DNA of 64,000 bases from assembly GCA_004802705.1 (NCBI GenBank), contig SGPL01000089.1:1-64000 (forward strand), given 5' to 3'. The notes below the pieces were generated by a model, which saw nothing but the letters and a program-made list of their open reading frames with translations, did not search any database and had not been told where the DNA came from. Positions 37,824-48,319 of this stretch are shown here, piece after piece. The translations under genes and the position numbers were made by a program. The stretch is from Bondarzewia mesenterica. Taxonomy: Eukaryota > Basidiomycota > Agaricomycetes > Russulales > Bondarzewiaceae. Numbering within the stretch: position 1 is the stretch's first letter; every line of letters starts with the position of its first letter.

Positions 37824-39709
37824 ATGAGTCCACAACAAGAAAGTGCATCCGCGCCTGCCGCCGGTGGCAAGCCTGAGGCCTGAAGGCTGGCCTGGAGTCT
37901 CTTTCTCCTTCAAGCTTCTTCAAGCTCCCTCCACCCGGAGACGTATTGCCAACTAACCACAAGCCGCCGAAAACCTCAGAACCTTCAGATCCAAATAAAG
38001 CCATGGCTGTGCTAGAAGAGTCTCTCGAAGAATCGGATTTGTCTTCCATCGACACTCTCCTCGAGAAACTACAAATACCTGCAGAATACGCTCGCTCTGA
38101 AGCTTTTGGAGAGCCTGAGATTTTCAGTCGGCTGGATAAATGGAAAGAAAACGCTTTTTCCTCGCTATATGCCTTGCGCTCACAGCTGCAGGAAAGAAAT
38201 GCATTGACTGTCGAGGAACAGGCTGAGGTCGCGTTCGCTGCCGCAGCGTTTGCAGGAGAGGGAGACTGGTCGAGCGAGCAGATGCGCGATATCTCTGGCG
38301 GTACACTTCTCTTCTTCTCCACCTTTCCTATCAATAATCATTGAAGCAATGAAACCCGATTTACTGCTCAGAAATATTGGAATCCTTCGGTACTCCCGAT
38401 ATTCCACTCTTGGAACGAATTCTGAATTACCATATTAAATCGCTATTCCGCTCCAATCCCCATCCTTCTCTAAACCCCAATACTGGCCGTAAACTTCCCC
38501 GTAACGCAGGAGGTCCCATGGCAGCGCAGGATGCATACGAAGGACAGGTGTGGAAGGAGAATGCGGGTGTCGCCAATGTTTTGCAGTGGTGCGTGCGGCA
38601 TATCCATGTACGTTTCAAGGGCACTCGTGGTATGCCTCATCTTCTCCTTGAATCAATGTCGACTAATCTTGTGGACATGAGTCAGACGGACATGTATGCA
38701 AGTTTATGGTACCTCATCGTGCCTCCGACCATGACGCTGCTCGATGACTATGAAGCAAAATACAAAATACAAGGAATCCGTGTCATCGAGTTGTTACTTG
38801 TCGATGCACCTCCGGATCTCCTTTGCCGCACCGGCATCACAGACTTGCTATTCGCTGTGCGTGTTGCCTTTTTCTGCCATGAAATGTTTCTGTATCCTCT
38901 GAAGCTACACTAGTCTTTGCACCGCGCCCTCACTTTCCTCCACTCCCCCCAAACGCCTGCACTATTACACGCAGCAATTCGTGTAGCCGTAACCCTCGTC
39001 CTCCGCACCACGCCCTCAGGTTCCGCGCAGCGTTCAACCAGTTATGTGCCATACTTGGGGACGGTATCATCGGCAGCGTCTGGATGTATGGGTATCACGA
39101 TCAGGACATCATCGAGGCGAGTGTGCAAGTCCTCCCAATCTTGGTAAGAGCACTGGGTATCGGCTCCGCGAGATATCTCAAGGTACGATGTTTTGACTTG
39201 TAAGAGCGGTTCAACGTGATCACAAACTGGATTATGAAGGCACTAATCCCGCAACTATCGCATCCGCTTCATCCAAATCCTGATAAACCGCCTCAGAAAG
39301 CGCTGCAGATGACCTCCCTTCGGGCGTTGCTGTGTGTGATGCAAGCGTGTTCGCCGAGGATCTACAGATGGAAAGGTACCATATTGGATGCGGTTGCGAA
39401 TTGTTGGGTCACGCTCGCCGATTCTGCAGAAGAGGGATCAGGTATGAAAAAAAGTAAGAACCACTTTCCGCGGTTCGTTGATTGTCGCGATTGTTTCTTT
39501 AGATGTCTTGGAAATGCGCACAACACTTCGGGAGGTATGCGTTGAACTCATCAAGTCGGCGCCGTCCGTTGTCAAGGTCAGTACCTCTGTCGTTCATACA
39601 TTTTTTTGTCTTCGTAATCCTTGCACTCAATGCCTAGGAGTACAAGCGATTGATAACCCTCGATGTGCAAATGTTTGATGGTCTTGTCGGAGGGCTCGGA
39701 GAGCTTTGA
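37824..39709 (+). CDS. TTI2: TTI2 (Tel2-interacting protein 2) of the TTT complex, two apparent frame breaks
   Basis: TTI2 works with Tel2 and Tti1 as an Hsp90 co-chaperone that stabilises PIKK kinases (TOR, ATM, ATR). The signature segments are present: TGRKLPRNAGGPMAAQDAYE, WKENAGVANVLQWCVRH (about 38550-38610), YLIVPPTMTLLDDYEAKYKIQGIRVIELL (about 38710-38800), ALGIGSARYLK-ALIPQL (about 39150-39260) and the tail EYKRLITLDVQMFDGLVGGL. Exons have sound GT-AG borders. Two single-base problems break the frame. Near 37878-37881 the MSPQQESAS start would need one more base to join the protein-like stretch that leads to MAVLEESLEES at 38003; the gene may instead start at 38003. At 39033-39034 one T is missing between the frame for SAQR and that for FNQLCAILGDGIIGSVWMYGYHDQD. 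No nonsense substitutions are seen, so assembly errors are more likely than a dead gene. Confidence 0.88.
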
Positions 39710-40404
39710 GGTACAACTTGGTCGCAATTAGCGTTTAGGCCGTACTCACTCCCGGCTGCGGTCGAGCGGACAAACTGTGCGATATCTCGGAATGCCGAGG
39801 AGATATAGATCTCACAAGGCAGGGGCATTGCGTGGATACCGAGAGGAGACTTTAACCCTTCAGACCAAGGACCACATTCCCAAACCCCGTCGATGGCTGA
39901 TCAATGACTGGGCTTCCTCTATTTGTGCATAGAGTATTGCCCTCGGTCGAATTCTTGCACAGAGCGGGAGCAGGCGCCCCATTTGTTCTGGGCGTGCTGC
40001 AAGTCATTATATGGCCGGCTATCTTATCTAAATGAACGGATCTATATGGGCTTCCAGTTCTGATCCTCGGTGCGGAAGGAATTTGTCTGACCAGTGACAG
40101 TAACCAACAACAGAACTAGGTCTTGCGAACTTCGTGACGATGGAATCTGCTGTCACATCTGAGTTACATAGTTCATGGGAAGCACTTGTTTCGTTGCTCT
40201 GTTGAATGGGAGTCAACGAGACAGCCCAGACTCACTAGTGAAGATAAGGTCCGCATACTGACGACGATCATAATAATAATAATTTTTGTCCACTACAGTT
40301 GAAGGTCGGAGAGATGAGGAATTGCAACTGAAGATAAATCAATAAATAATGTAACTTACGAATTTCATTCTCGAAGGGCTTATCGAGATGGCGTTGTTGT
40401 GGCC
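39710..40404. other. Intergenic, no gene recognised
   Basis: About 0.7 kb between TTI2 and the CDC14 promoter. No exon can be supported. Confidence 0.5.
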
Positions 40405-40412
40405 TATTTATA
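40405..40412 (+). promoter_or_regulatory. TATA-like box ahead of CDC14
   Basis: TATTTATA lies about 135 bp before the CDC14 start codon, followed by a pyrimidine-rich leader. The assignment is positional only. Confidence 0.35.
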
Positions 40413-40542
40413 CCGACGCGTTGGTCACGAGGCAAAGGGCTGTTCTGTGTTTGCCGTTCGCTACAACGTGTTTTCCCTTTGCTTTACGTTCCCCCAACCT
40501 TTCTCACATCTGGTCTCCTAATATTCACCAACAACGTTGACC

Positions 40543-42831
40543 ATGGCTCCAAAGTGCGAGCCATTGTGTCAATTTGGTGAAAGGTGCGCTCAGTGTCGCT
40601 TAATAAAATACGAAGCTGAACCTGCGACACGCGAACCTTTTGCGCACGATCCCTGAACAGACTCTACTTCACGACATTCCCGCACCCATCACCAAGGGAG
40701 GAAACATTGAACGAGCTCGCATCTCAAAATAATACTCCCAGGATCCGTGGTGCCCCCAAGAGTGGGCCTTCAGTCTCACCTGACGACGATGCGAAATACT
40801 ACTACTTCACCATCGATGACCAGCTCGTCTACATGTCCTTCTTCCAGGATTGGGGACCGCTTAACATTGCGATGGTATACAAAGCATGCATATACATCCA
40901 CTCGCTGCTTGTGGTACATATGATTGCTCAGAGTCCGCTCACAGTTGTTCGCGTGCATTGACTATGTTGCTTGCTCAGGACGAGGAATTGACTTCCTATC
41001 GGCTAGTTCTCTATACATCGGACAATCCCCAAAGAAAGGCAAATGCGGCACTACTAATGGCTCTCTTTGCTGTACGTCTCACTTTTATCACAGGTTGATC
41101 GCGTATTAAGCTAGTGCTTGAACGGTTTGCAGCTAATCGTGCAACAACGCGCGCCTTGGGATGCCTTTCAGCCCATCGCCGAGCTAGAGTTTATGCCGTT
41201 TCGTGATGCAGGCCGTGGTCGCTCCGATTTCAACCTAAATATCCAAGACTGTCTGTGGGGTATGTACAAGGCGATGCAGAATGGTCTATGTGATCTAAAC
41301 GATTTCGACATCAACGAGTACGAGTTCTACGAGAAGGTGGAGAATGGGGATTGGAACTGGATAACGCCCAACTTCATTGCATTTGCCTCTCCTGTCGACC
41401 CTGTTTGGGTGAAGAGCCAGAAGGAGGAGCAGAACAAGACGGATGTGGGTCCTTCGTCGCCAACTCGACCGTCCTCTCCATCAAAGTCTTTGGCTTTGCA
41501 AAGAAAGCTTCCGGCACCATTTATGAATTGCTTGGAGTATTTCGAGCAGAGGAATATCAGAGTTGTCGTGCGGCTCAATAATGAACTCTATGATCGGAAT
41601 ACCTTTATGGAACGCGGCATCAATCATCTAGAACTCTACTTCGATGACGGGACTAATCCAACGGACGAGATTGTTAGGCGATTCATTGATCTTTCTGACG
41701 AGATAGTTCAGGCAGGGGGTGTAGTGGCCGTCCATGTAAGTTGCACTATGCAATGTCGACTTTTGTACTAACACTAGGTTTCTATAGTGCAAAGCAGGCC
41801 TTGGGCGTACTGGAACGCTGATAGGTGCCTATCTTATCTGGAAATACGGCTTCACAGCCACTGAAGCCATCGCCTTCATGCGGATAGTGCGGCCCGGATG
41901 CGTCGTCGGTCCGCAGCAGCAGTACATGTATTGCAAACAACTGGAATGGTCGAAATGGGCTGCTGTCGATGAAATGCGCAGGAATCAAGTATCTAGCGCT
42001 CTCGCATCCACTATCGTCACACCGGCGACGCCACCGGCAGAGACGGATGAGAACGTCCCGATGGACGCGGTAGCTACCAATGCTATCATGCTTCCGTCGA
42101 CACCACCACCAACAACACTTCCCCCCATCACCCCGAGCAAGCACGTTGCTGCAGCTGCGGCCAAAGCCAAATCAATTGCCCCTCCTGGACAACCGCGCAA
42201 GACGCCAAACGCCAAACGCGTTGCCCTCGACTCTTCCGACGATGAAGGCGACGACGCATTGCCAGCTCTCGGTGCTGCACCTCCGGCCCGCCAGAAACTG
42301 CGCTCGCCTCCGAAGACAAGTATTGCCCGTGTGACCGCCTCTGAGCAGCGTCCCGCACGCGTGACACGGTCGACAGCAGGGACGATCATGTCAAGGAGAC
42401 CGGGAACGGCACTCAGTGCGGTGTCAACCAAAGCAAACGCAAGCGGTCAAGCACCCAACAAGATACCGCGCCTCAATAATGGCGCCGCAGCCCGCAATAC
42501 AACCGCCTCAAACAATACTTCCACCGCGAAACTTCCTTCAATAGTGGTTGCACCGCCTGTTCGCCGCTCTCAACGAGCTCCCTCCCCAGTCCCCTCGCGA
42601 TTGCCCACACTCGTACCGTCAAAAAGGCCGCACCATAATTCGGTAAGCTCACTTGGGGAGGTTGTGGGCACTACGACGCTCAAAGTCACGCAGGCAGCTG
42701 TGGCGACGAATGAGTGGATGAAGAACAACGCGAACGCAGTAATCAAGCCGGGAAATAAGAGCGAGCGGCCAGGATTGCGGAGCGTAAGACGGAGGAGGAG
42801 TAGTTTTAGCGCAGCCGACGTCGTTGCATGA
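40543..42831 (+). CDS. CDC14: CDC14 dual-specificity protein phosphatase
   Basis: CDC14 removes phosphates from CDK sites to drive mitotic exit, cytokinesis and septation. The start MAPKCEPLCQFGER joins across an intron to LYFTTFPHPSPREE. The N-terminal DSP-like domain contains YYYFTIDDQLVYMSFFQDWGPLNIAMVYK (about 40795-40890) and ELEFMPFRDAGRGRSDFNL. The catalytic domain has VRLNNELYDRNTF, the ELYFDDGTNPTDEI segment with the general-acid region, and the P-loop HCKAGLGRTGT (about 41788-41820, split by an intron after the V-H junction), followed by MRIVRPGCVVGPQQQYMY. The C-terminal tail from about 41990 is some 280 residues of Ser/Pro/Ala/Thr-rich sequence with basic and SSDDEGDD patches, probably disordered and phospho-regulated. 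The stop is at 42829-42831. Confidence 0.96.
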
Positions 42832-43425
42832 GCGGTTAGGCGTGTGTTGATATCGGTTTGGTTCGATTTGACTTGATTCGTGCATGGTGCATCGTTGATT
42901 GATAGCCATCACTAATTCTTTTGCGTTTTGCTGTATTCGTTTGATACAGGTTCTTTCGTTTAGCAATTCGTTGTTATGTTGTTTCTATCTGCAGCATCTC
43001 CTTTATTTCACCAGCATCGACGCCCACATTCTTGCATATCCTGCATATTCCCCCTTCCCCTCCCAAATACCATCTTCCACAGCCCCCCTCTCTGCCACCA
43101 TCTTTTTGCGGACCCACCATCTTTCTTTCCGTCATTTAATTTATACGCACATGATGCAGTTGTAAATATGCAATTGTGATCCACCGACCGACTTTTTGGC
43201 TGATACCTATTAGCCGTGATACATATCCCACCTCACATCATCACGCCTACTCATATCTACACTCCGCATTGTGTATATATGTCCAGTTATTTCTTCAACG
43301 ATCTCGCCCTTTCAAGATACTGTTCTGCACCCCGGTAGCAAACAACATAGCAAGTTAACAGTACATGTCAAGCACACTTCTTCAGACTTCTTCCCAGCGC
43401 AATCCAACAAACATAATCTCATCTA
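42832..43425. other. Convergent intergenic region, CDC14 / HEM12
   Basis: Pyrimidine-rich, with no supported exon. It probably holds the 3' UTRs of both genes. Confidence 0.5.
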
Positions 43426-44710
43426 TCACAGCACAGCGTCTCTGGCTGAGTACTTGTGCACGCACTCGAAGAACCACTTGAGATCTTCCGGGTCGACACC
43501 CGGCGTGATCCCATGTCCCAGATTCGCGATCCATGCCTTCGGGGCATTGGCGCCCTGTCCCTTGAACTCCCTGCACATCCGCTTTACCTCCCGCTCAATG
43601 GCATCGCGACCGGCGTACAGCACATTTGGATCGAGATTTCCCTGGATCGCGATGGGCGTGGCTTGAATCGCTGCGCGCGCGTGGGAGGGCTCAACACACC
43701 AATCGATGCCCAGGACGTCGTAGCCGGCAGCGGCGCAGGTCGCCAGCGACATGTTGGCGCCTTTCGGGTAGAGTGTCATGGGCACAGCCTGGATGTTGGC
43801 GGTTGCGAGACGAGCGCGGAGCGAAGTCGCAATGTGTTGGAGGGAAGGAAGAGAGAAGGTAGCGAAGTCGTGCGGGGAGAGCTCGCCCGCCCACGAGTCA
43901 AAGATTTGGAGGAGCTACAATTCAATGAGTTGACTGAGCCTGAAACTAGATGACTGGAGGCGGAAAGAGACGTACTTGCGCGCCGGCTTTGACCTGTCCA
44001 AAGAGATAGTCCACGCAGACGTCCGCGATGCGCATGAGGAGCGCCTGTGACTCCTCAGGATATTGGAACAGCCAAGTCTTTGCCTTTTGCAGCGTCTTGC
44101 TCCCGCCCCCTTCGATCATGTACGCGAAGAGCGTCCACGGAGCACCGCTGAACCCAATCAAGGGGACCTGCCCCTTCAATGCGTGCCGCGTCTGTGTGAT
44201 GGCAGCAAAGACATAGCCAAGCTCCTTGTCGACGTCGACATGCTTGCGCAGTTTCGCGACGTCGGCGGGGGTGTTAAGCGGTTCGGGGAAGAACGGACCC
44301 GGGTTCATGAGCACTTCCATGCCCATAGCCTGCGGGATGACGAGGATGTCGCTGAAGATGATGGCAGCGTCGAGGAGGCCGGCGTACCGACGTGTGGGTT
44401 GCAGCGTGACCTCGGTAGCGAGGTCGGGCGAGCGGCAAATTTCAAAGAATTCGTGTTGCTCGCGCACCTTACGAAACTCTATGCCGAGGAGCTGTGAAAA
44501 GGCAATTGACGATATTCCGAAGGTACGTACCTGGGAGGTATCGGCCAGCTTGTCGCATAACCCAGACGGGCGCACGCTCTGTCTCCTCACCTGAGTTGAA
44601 GATGGATGACATTTAAGAAATGATTGTATAAACATGGGCATAAAACAAGAACCTCTAGCAGCCCTCAACAAAAGATCATTTTTCAAGGGAGGAAAACCTG
44701 TGGCAGCCAT
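43426..44710 (-). CDS. HEM12: Uroporphyrinogen decarboxylase
   Basis: A cytosolic haem-biosynthesis enzyme that removes the four acetate carboxyl groups of uroporphyrinogen III. Exon 1 begins [20 protein letters not shown], followed by [25 protein letters not shown], the family's first signature with the substrate-binding Arg residues (about 44530-44580). The barrel continues with [47 protein letters not shown] (second signature, about 44100-44165), [11 protein letters not shown] and the C-terminal [27 protein letters not shown]. The protein is about 365 residues, the usual length. The acceptor before EFRKV is the GGCATAG site, which keeps the frame. The reading frame stays open upstream to a Met at 44833; I chose 44710 because that is where similarity to the family begins. 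Confidence 0.96.
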
Positions 44711-45090
44711 ATTGTCGTTCACTGTGACTGACGCAGGAGGCTGGTCTGGCGATCGATTAGGTCCAACGTATAATCCAGCAGCCAAACCTAAAACAACGGA
44801 TGCCCCTGTGCTAAGCATACAACGTTGAGACACTCAGCGTCTCGAGAAAAATATACCTGAGTGGTTATGAGATGGGGGTGGGGAGCAAGAGGGATGAGAT
44901 GATTACTTGGACTAAGGATTGAATGATCGTGAGATCAACCTTGTAATCTTATCTGATAAATTTCAATTTAGACAGCCTGACCTCGGCTTGACCAGCCCGT
45001 CACCCACTCTCATCCATTGGATTACATTACGGCTCTGCAACTTTCTCTCGTCCCCCAACCCTGCCGTACTCAAGGACACGTTGTCCAATC
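44711..45090. promoter_or_regulatory. Divergent promoter, HEM12 / SHG1
   Basis: 380 bp between the two start codons. Part of it (44711-44833) is an open upstream extension of the HEM12 frame. No clear TATA box. Confidence 0.45.
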
Positions 45091-45871
45091 ATGTCCATCA
45101 AGAATCCAAATCAGCTTGTGAACGAGTGTGTAGCATCCTCTTGGTCTCCTGTGACCCGTTCGACATGTCGACAAAGACATACGATCCGACAGGTTCAAGA
45201 AATCGGGCGAATTCGACCGCTTTCGACGGGAGTTATTGACCCAATTCCAACAATCTGTGCGTATATTCACAAGTTTTCTCAGAGATCCTCGTGTGGTTGC
45301 ATTAAAGCCAACGGTACTTGAACGGTACTTAGGAAGCCATGGAATCCTTCATGGCCCGTGTCGAGGACGTTGCCCAGAAGCGCCTCGATACAGACTCCAA
45401 GCTGCATTACATGCCATCTGAATCCATCCACCGAGAGCTCCTGCAGGAGCTTGACAGGTTCGTTTCTAGGATGCCCCGAGATATGAAACGGCATTATGTG
45501 AACAAGAGCTGCCTTCTCACAGATATCCGATCCTGGAACGCGCCCTTGTGGACATGCACGCGTTGTCCGATCCCGCCCTGTCGGCTAATATCCAGAAGTC
45601 GGCTCTAACAATATTGCGCCAGGACAGAGGCGAATCGGCTAAAGGTGAGAAATTAATTTCTTCTGACCGAACGGAAAGAAAGTTTGTGCTCGGCAAAATA
45701 GATGGTGACGAGGAAACTGCTCTCGCACCCATCCCTCCTGTACAAGAATCTGACGTGCCATCCGCGTCCCTTGAGCCTGCACCGACGTTACCGAAGGTTA
45801 ATGGTATCGAAAGGGCACAGTCGGTCGTTTCTGAGCAGCCGCCGGAAGAAATGGATATCACCACGGACTGA
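45091..45871 (+). CDS. SHG1: COMPASS (Set1C) subunit SHG1 / BOD1-like protein
   Basis: SHG1/BOD1 proteins are small subunits of the Set1 histone H3K4 methyltransferase complex. Four exons join to about 190 residues. MSIKNPNQLVNE is followed, after an intron, by the family hallmark FKKSGEFDRFRRELLTQFQ (about 45188-45247), then EAMESFMARVEDVAQKRLDTDSKL, an intron, and YPILERALVDMHALSDPALSANIQ (about 45525-45600). The tail after ILRQDRGES is Ser/Pro/Glu-rich and ends EEMDITTD. All junctions are GT-AG and in frame. The assignment rests on the N-terminal SHG1 domain; the tail is not conserved. Confidence 0.85.
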
Positions 45872-46174
45872 TACTTGCACTTACACATCCATCGTCTATT
45901 CTTAAATCTGTGTTGTTGACTTTAGACAATACTTATGAATTCATGTTTCTCGAATGACTTGCATTCCATATGGTTGATATATGAATAGGGTATGTTACAT
46001 GTATACTGCATAAACACCGCTCGCTCACGATCCAGGAACGTCCGGATAAACAAGACGGGCACAGGGAGGCGCACCTCTGTCGCGGAGAAAATCTACAAAC
46101 ACTCCCCTGCATGTCATGTTTTTTTTAGAGACTTTGATCGTCCCGCTTGGTATCTCCCCCTCCAGATTCCGTCT
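45872..46174. other. Convergent intergenic region, SHG1 / DUF6534 gene
   Basis: About 300 bp with no supported exon; probably 3' UTRs. Confidence 0.5.
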
Positions 46175-48224
46175 CTAACTGATTGGAGGGAAGTTTGTGA
46201 ATCCACTGTCAAAACGTGCACGTGTAAATTTGGGATGAGGGCTCACCTCATGAGGAGCATTACCTTCGCGATCGGTGGCATATTCCCTTGTGGTGTCAAT
46301 TTGGATTGCGATATTCCCCGTGTGTGTCTGCTGAGCATTCGTCTGAGAAACATCTAGACAAAGCATTCAAGGGCTGATGGGAAGGGACAACACTTACTCT
46401 CTTTAGCCCGTTGACAGAGATGCCACGGGGGATGCTCTGCAGCCCCGACAAGGACATGCTCTCCCCTTTGGAGCTGCCCAAGATCGACTTGCGCGCGTTT
46501 AGGGTTGCCAGGAGAGAGTTCGCATAGACTGCACCCGGGATCAGATTTGGGGGACGAAGACGAAAACAAGGGCGCACGTACGACGTCCCAAGGCAAAGAA
46601 GAAACAGATATAAATGAAGGTGTTGGGGAGGGCGGCAATCTGGGTAGTCCGTGCGATACATCAGCATGATGTTCATTGGGAAGGGTAGGTCATGGCTCAC
46701 GGTAGCCAAAGAGCAAACGGCGTCAATACTGCCGGAACAGCGTATCAATTGAGTGCACAGTTGGTCAACATAGTGTCATAGGCACCTAGTAAGCAAACCC
46801 GTGTTCACAGTGTACAGAATCTACGAAATCAAGAACGCGTCCATGAGCATTGGCGGTGCTATTTGACAGAAATTGCCTACCAGTTTGTTGATAATACTAT
46901 CGGAGCTGTCGAACAGGACAATAAGTTGGACACGATATGATCGAAGCAGACGAAAACAGCTTGTACCGTTTGAACCCAGTGCGCGAGAAATGCAGCATCG
47001 AGACAAGGGATAGTGCAATCACAACATCGCTCGCGGCCGTCGTCGCGTTGACGGCCATGGAGAGGCCCTTGAGTGTAGCGAGTTGCACGTACGTTTCCAT
47101 ACGTATTCTGGAACATGATTGAGGGCTGCGTTCTTAGCAGATAAATAAATCTGATAATTACGATTTGCCGAAATATACTGGATGCGGTAGCATCAGCATG
47201 TCGTCAACAAGGTCAGTGAACTAAGAAGCGCACCGAGTGTGACGGCTATCGGTAGGGAGTACCATAACAGAATCAGAGACATGCAAAAAGACTTCGATGG
47301 GCATATTCACGTACAGAACTGTGCTGCGATCAGTACGATCACGAAGCCTGTGAGGTAAACATTCTTCCGACTAACTGCTCTCATTCCATAAATAATTGGA
47401 TCGCACAGAGAAAATGCTCACTCACGATGGTAGATCCGATAGGTAAGGAAGCTGTCAGAGGGTGTTCAGCAAAGCAATTCAGAACCTAAACTGTTGGTTT
47501 TTACCTTTGAACAAGAAACGCAATCAATCCATTAAACAGAACTTCAACCTGTGTACACTATTGAAGCAACACGCAAATGAAAGTGACGGACAGAATTCAC
47601 CAGAAGACTCCTGCAGCCCAGCACGTTGATCAAAGCTGGCTTTGACTGTGTGTGAATCATACGCACCAGACTAGTCTTCCCAAAAACTCCGGATTGGCGA
47701 AGTTTGTGACAAGATAAGTGTACACTGGACCGGAACATTCGTTAAGATTGTGAGCGCATGGGGTCCAACTGCAGAACGGACTCACCCGTGTGCGAGATGA
47801 GTAGCTGATGTACAGTGTCGCATATCCATACAGCCAGAACCTGATCAAGACGTTCGCAATACAATAGTGATGACGAAGCAAGCAGAACTCACCAAGCTCT
47901 TGATATGCCAAGGGTCTGAATGGTAAGTGTGCCAGTAATGCCAAGTTTGTAGACAGGTGACTGGAGTGGCGACAATCTTATTTCGTGGAAACTACGACTG
48001 ATGATGGAAGGGACACACCTCCGTATAACCTGGAAGGGGGAATGCAGAAAGACTTCTTGTATCAAACATCCAGGCGCTTATGATACCCACTTACACTGCC
48101 GCGATGACCGTTCCAATGAAGGTGGCTCCCAAGCTAATGATGTTCCTTCGTTAATATACAACGGTAGAAATAGAAACGGTACAGACGTAGCATCGAGGGA
48201 GGGGACTGCTCCAGAGCTAGCCAT
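46175..48224 (-). CDS. DUF6534-type multi-pass membrane protein
   Basis: A member of a family greatly expanded in Agaricomycetes, with about seven transmembrane helices and no known function. Many small exons give the hallmarks: SLGATFIGTVIAAVLYGVTCLQTWHYW (helix 1, about 47950-48110), SDPWHIKSLVLAVWICDTVHQLLISHT (helix 2, about 47790-47920), YTYLVTNFANPEFL (about 47680-47730), VEVLFNGLIAFLVQRFLTYRIYHLSRKN (about 47370-47560), VYLTGFVIVLIAAQF, the TAASDVVIALSLVSMLHFSRTGFKR segment (about 46960-47060), and YANSLLATLNARKSI (about 46490-46530). The C-terminus, TGNIAIQIDTTREYATD, matches the usual tail. The splice into this tail needs a weak donor (GTGTTG) rather than the nearby GTAAGT to keep frame, so it is uncertain. 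An 11-nt microexon (48019-48029) is part of helix 1. A TATA-like box lies upstream. Confidence 0.8.
48019..48029 (-). other. 11-nt microexon of DUF6534 gene
   Basis: GTTATACGGAG (minus strand), bounded by CCAG and GTGTGT, supplies the LYG of the VLYGVTCLQTW motif across two introns. Confidence 0.65.
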
Positions 48225-48311
48225 AGCTATGCGGAAAGAGAACGCGAAAGGTTAGACGGGGAGGAATTGGTATCGCTGAACAGCTCCAAGTGCACAGGAA
48301 ATGCGCGGCCT

Positions 48312-48319
48312 GGTATAAA
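48312..48319 (-). promoter_or_regulatory. TATA box of DUF6534 gene
   Basis: On the minus strand the sequence reads ATTTATACC about 90 bp ahead of the start codon at 48224. Confidence 0.5.

Noticed and set aside
37549..38334. 261-codon minus-strand open frame
   Set aside because: It lies antisense to the TTI2 first exon and the CYP505 pseudogene tail, both of which have recognisable homology on the plus strand.
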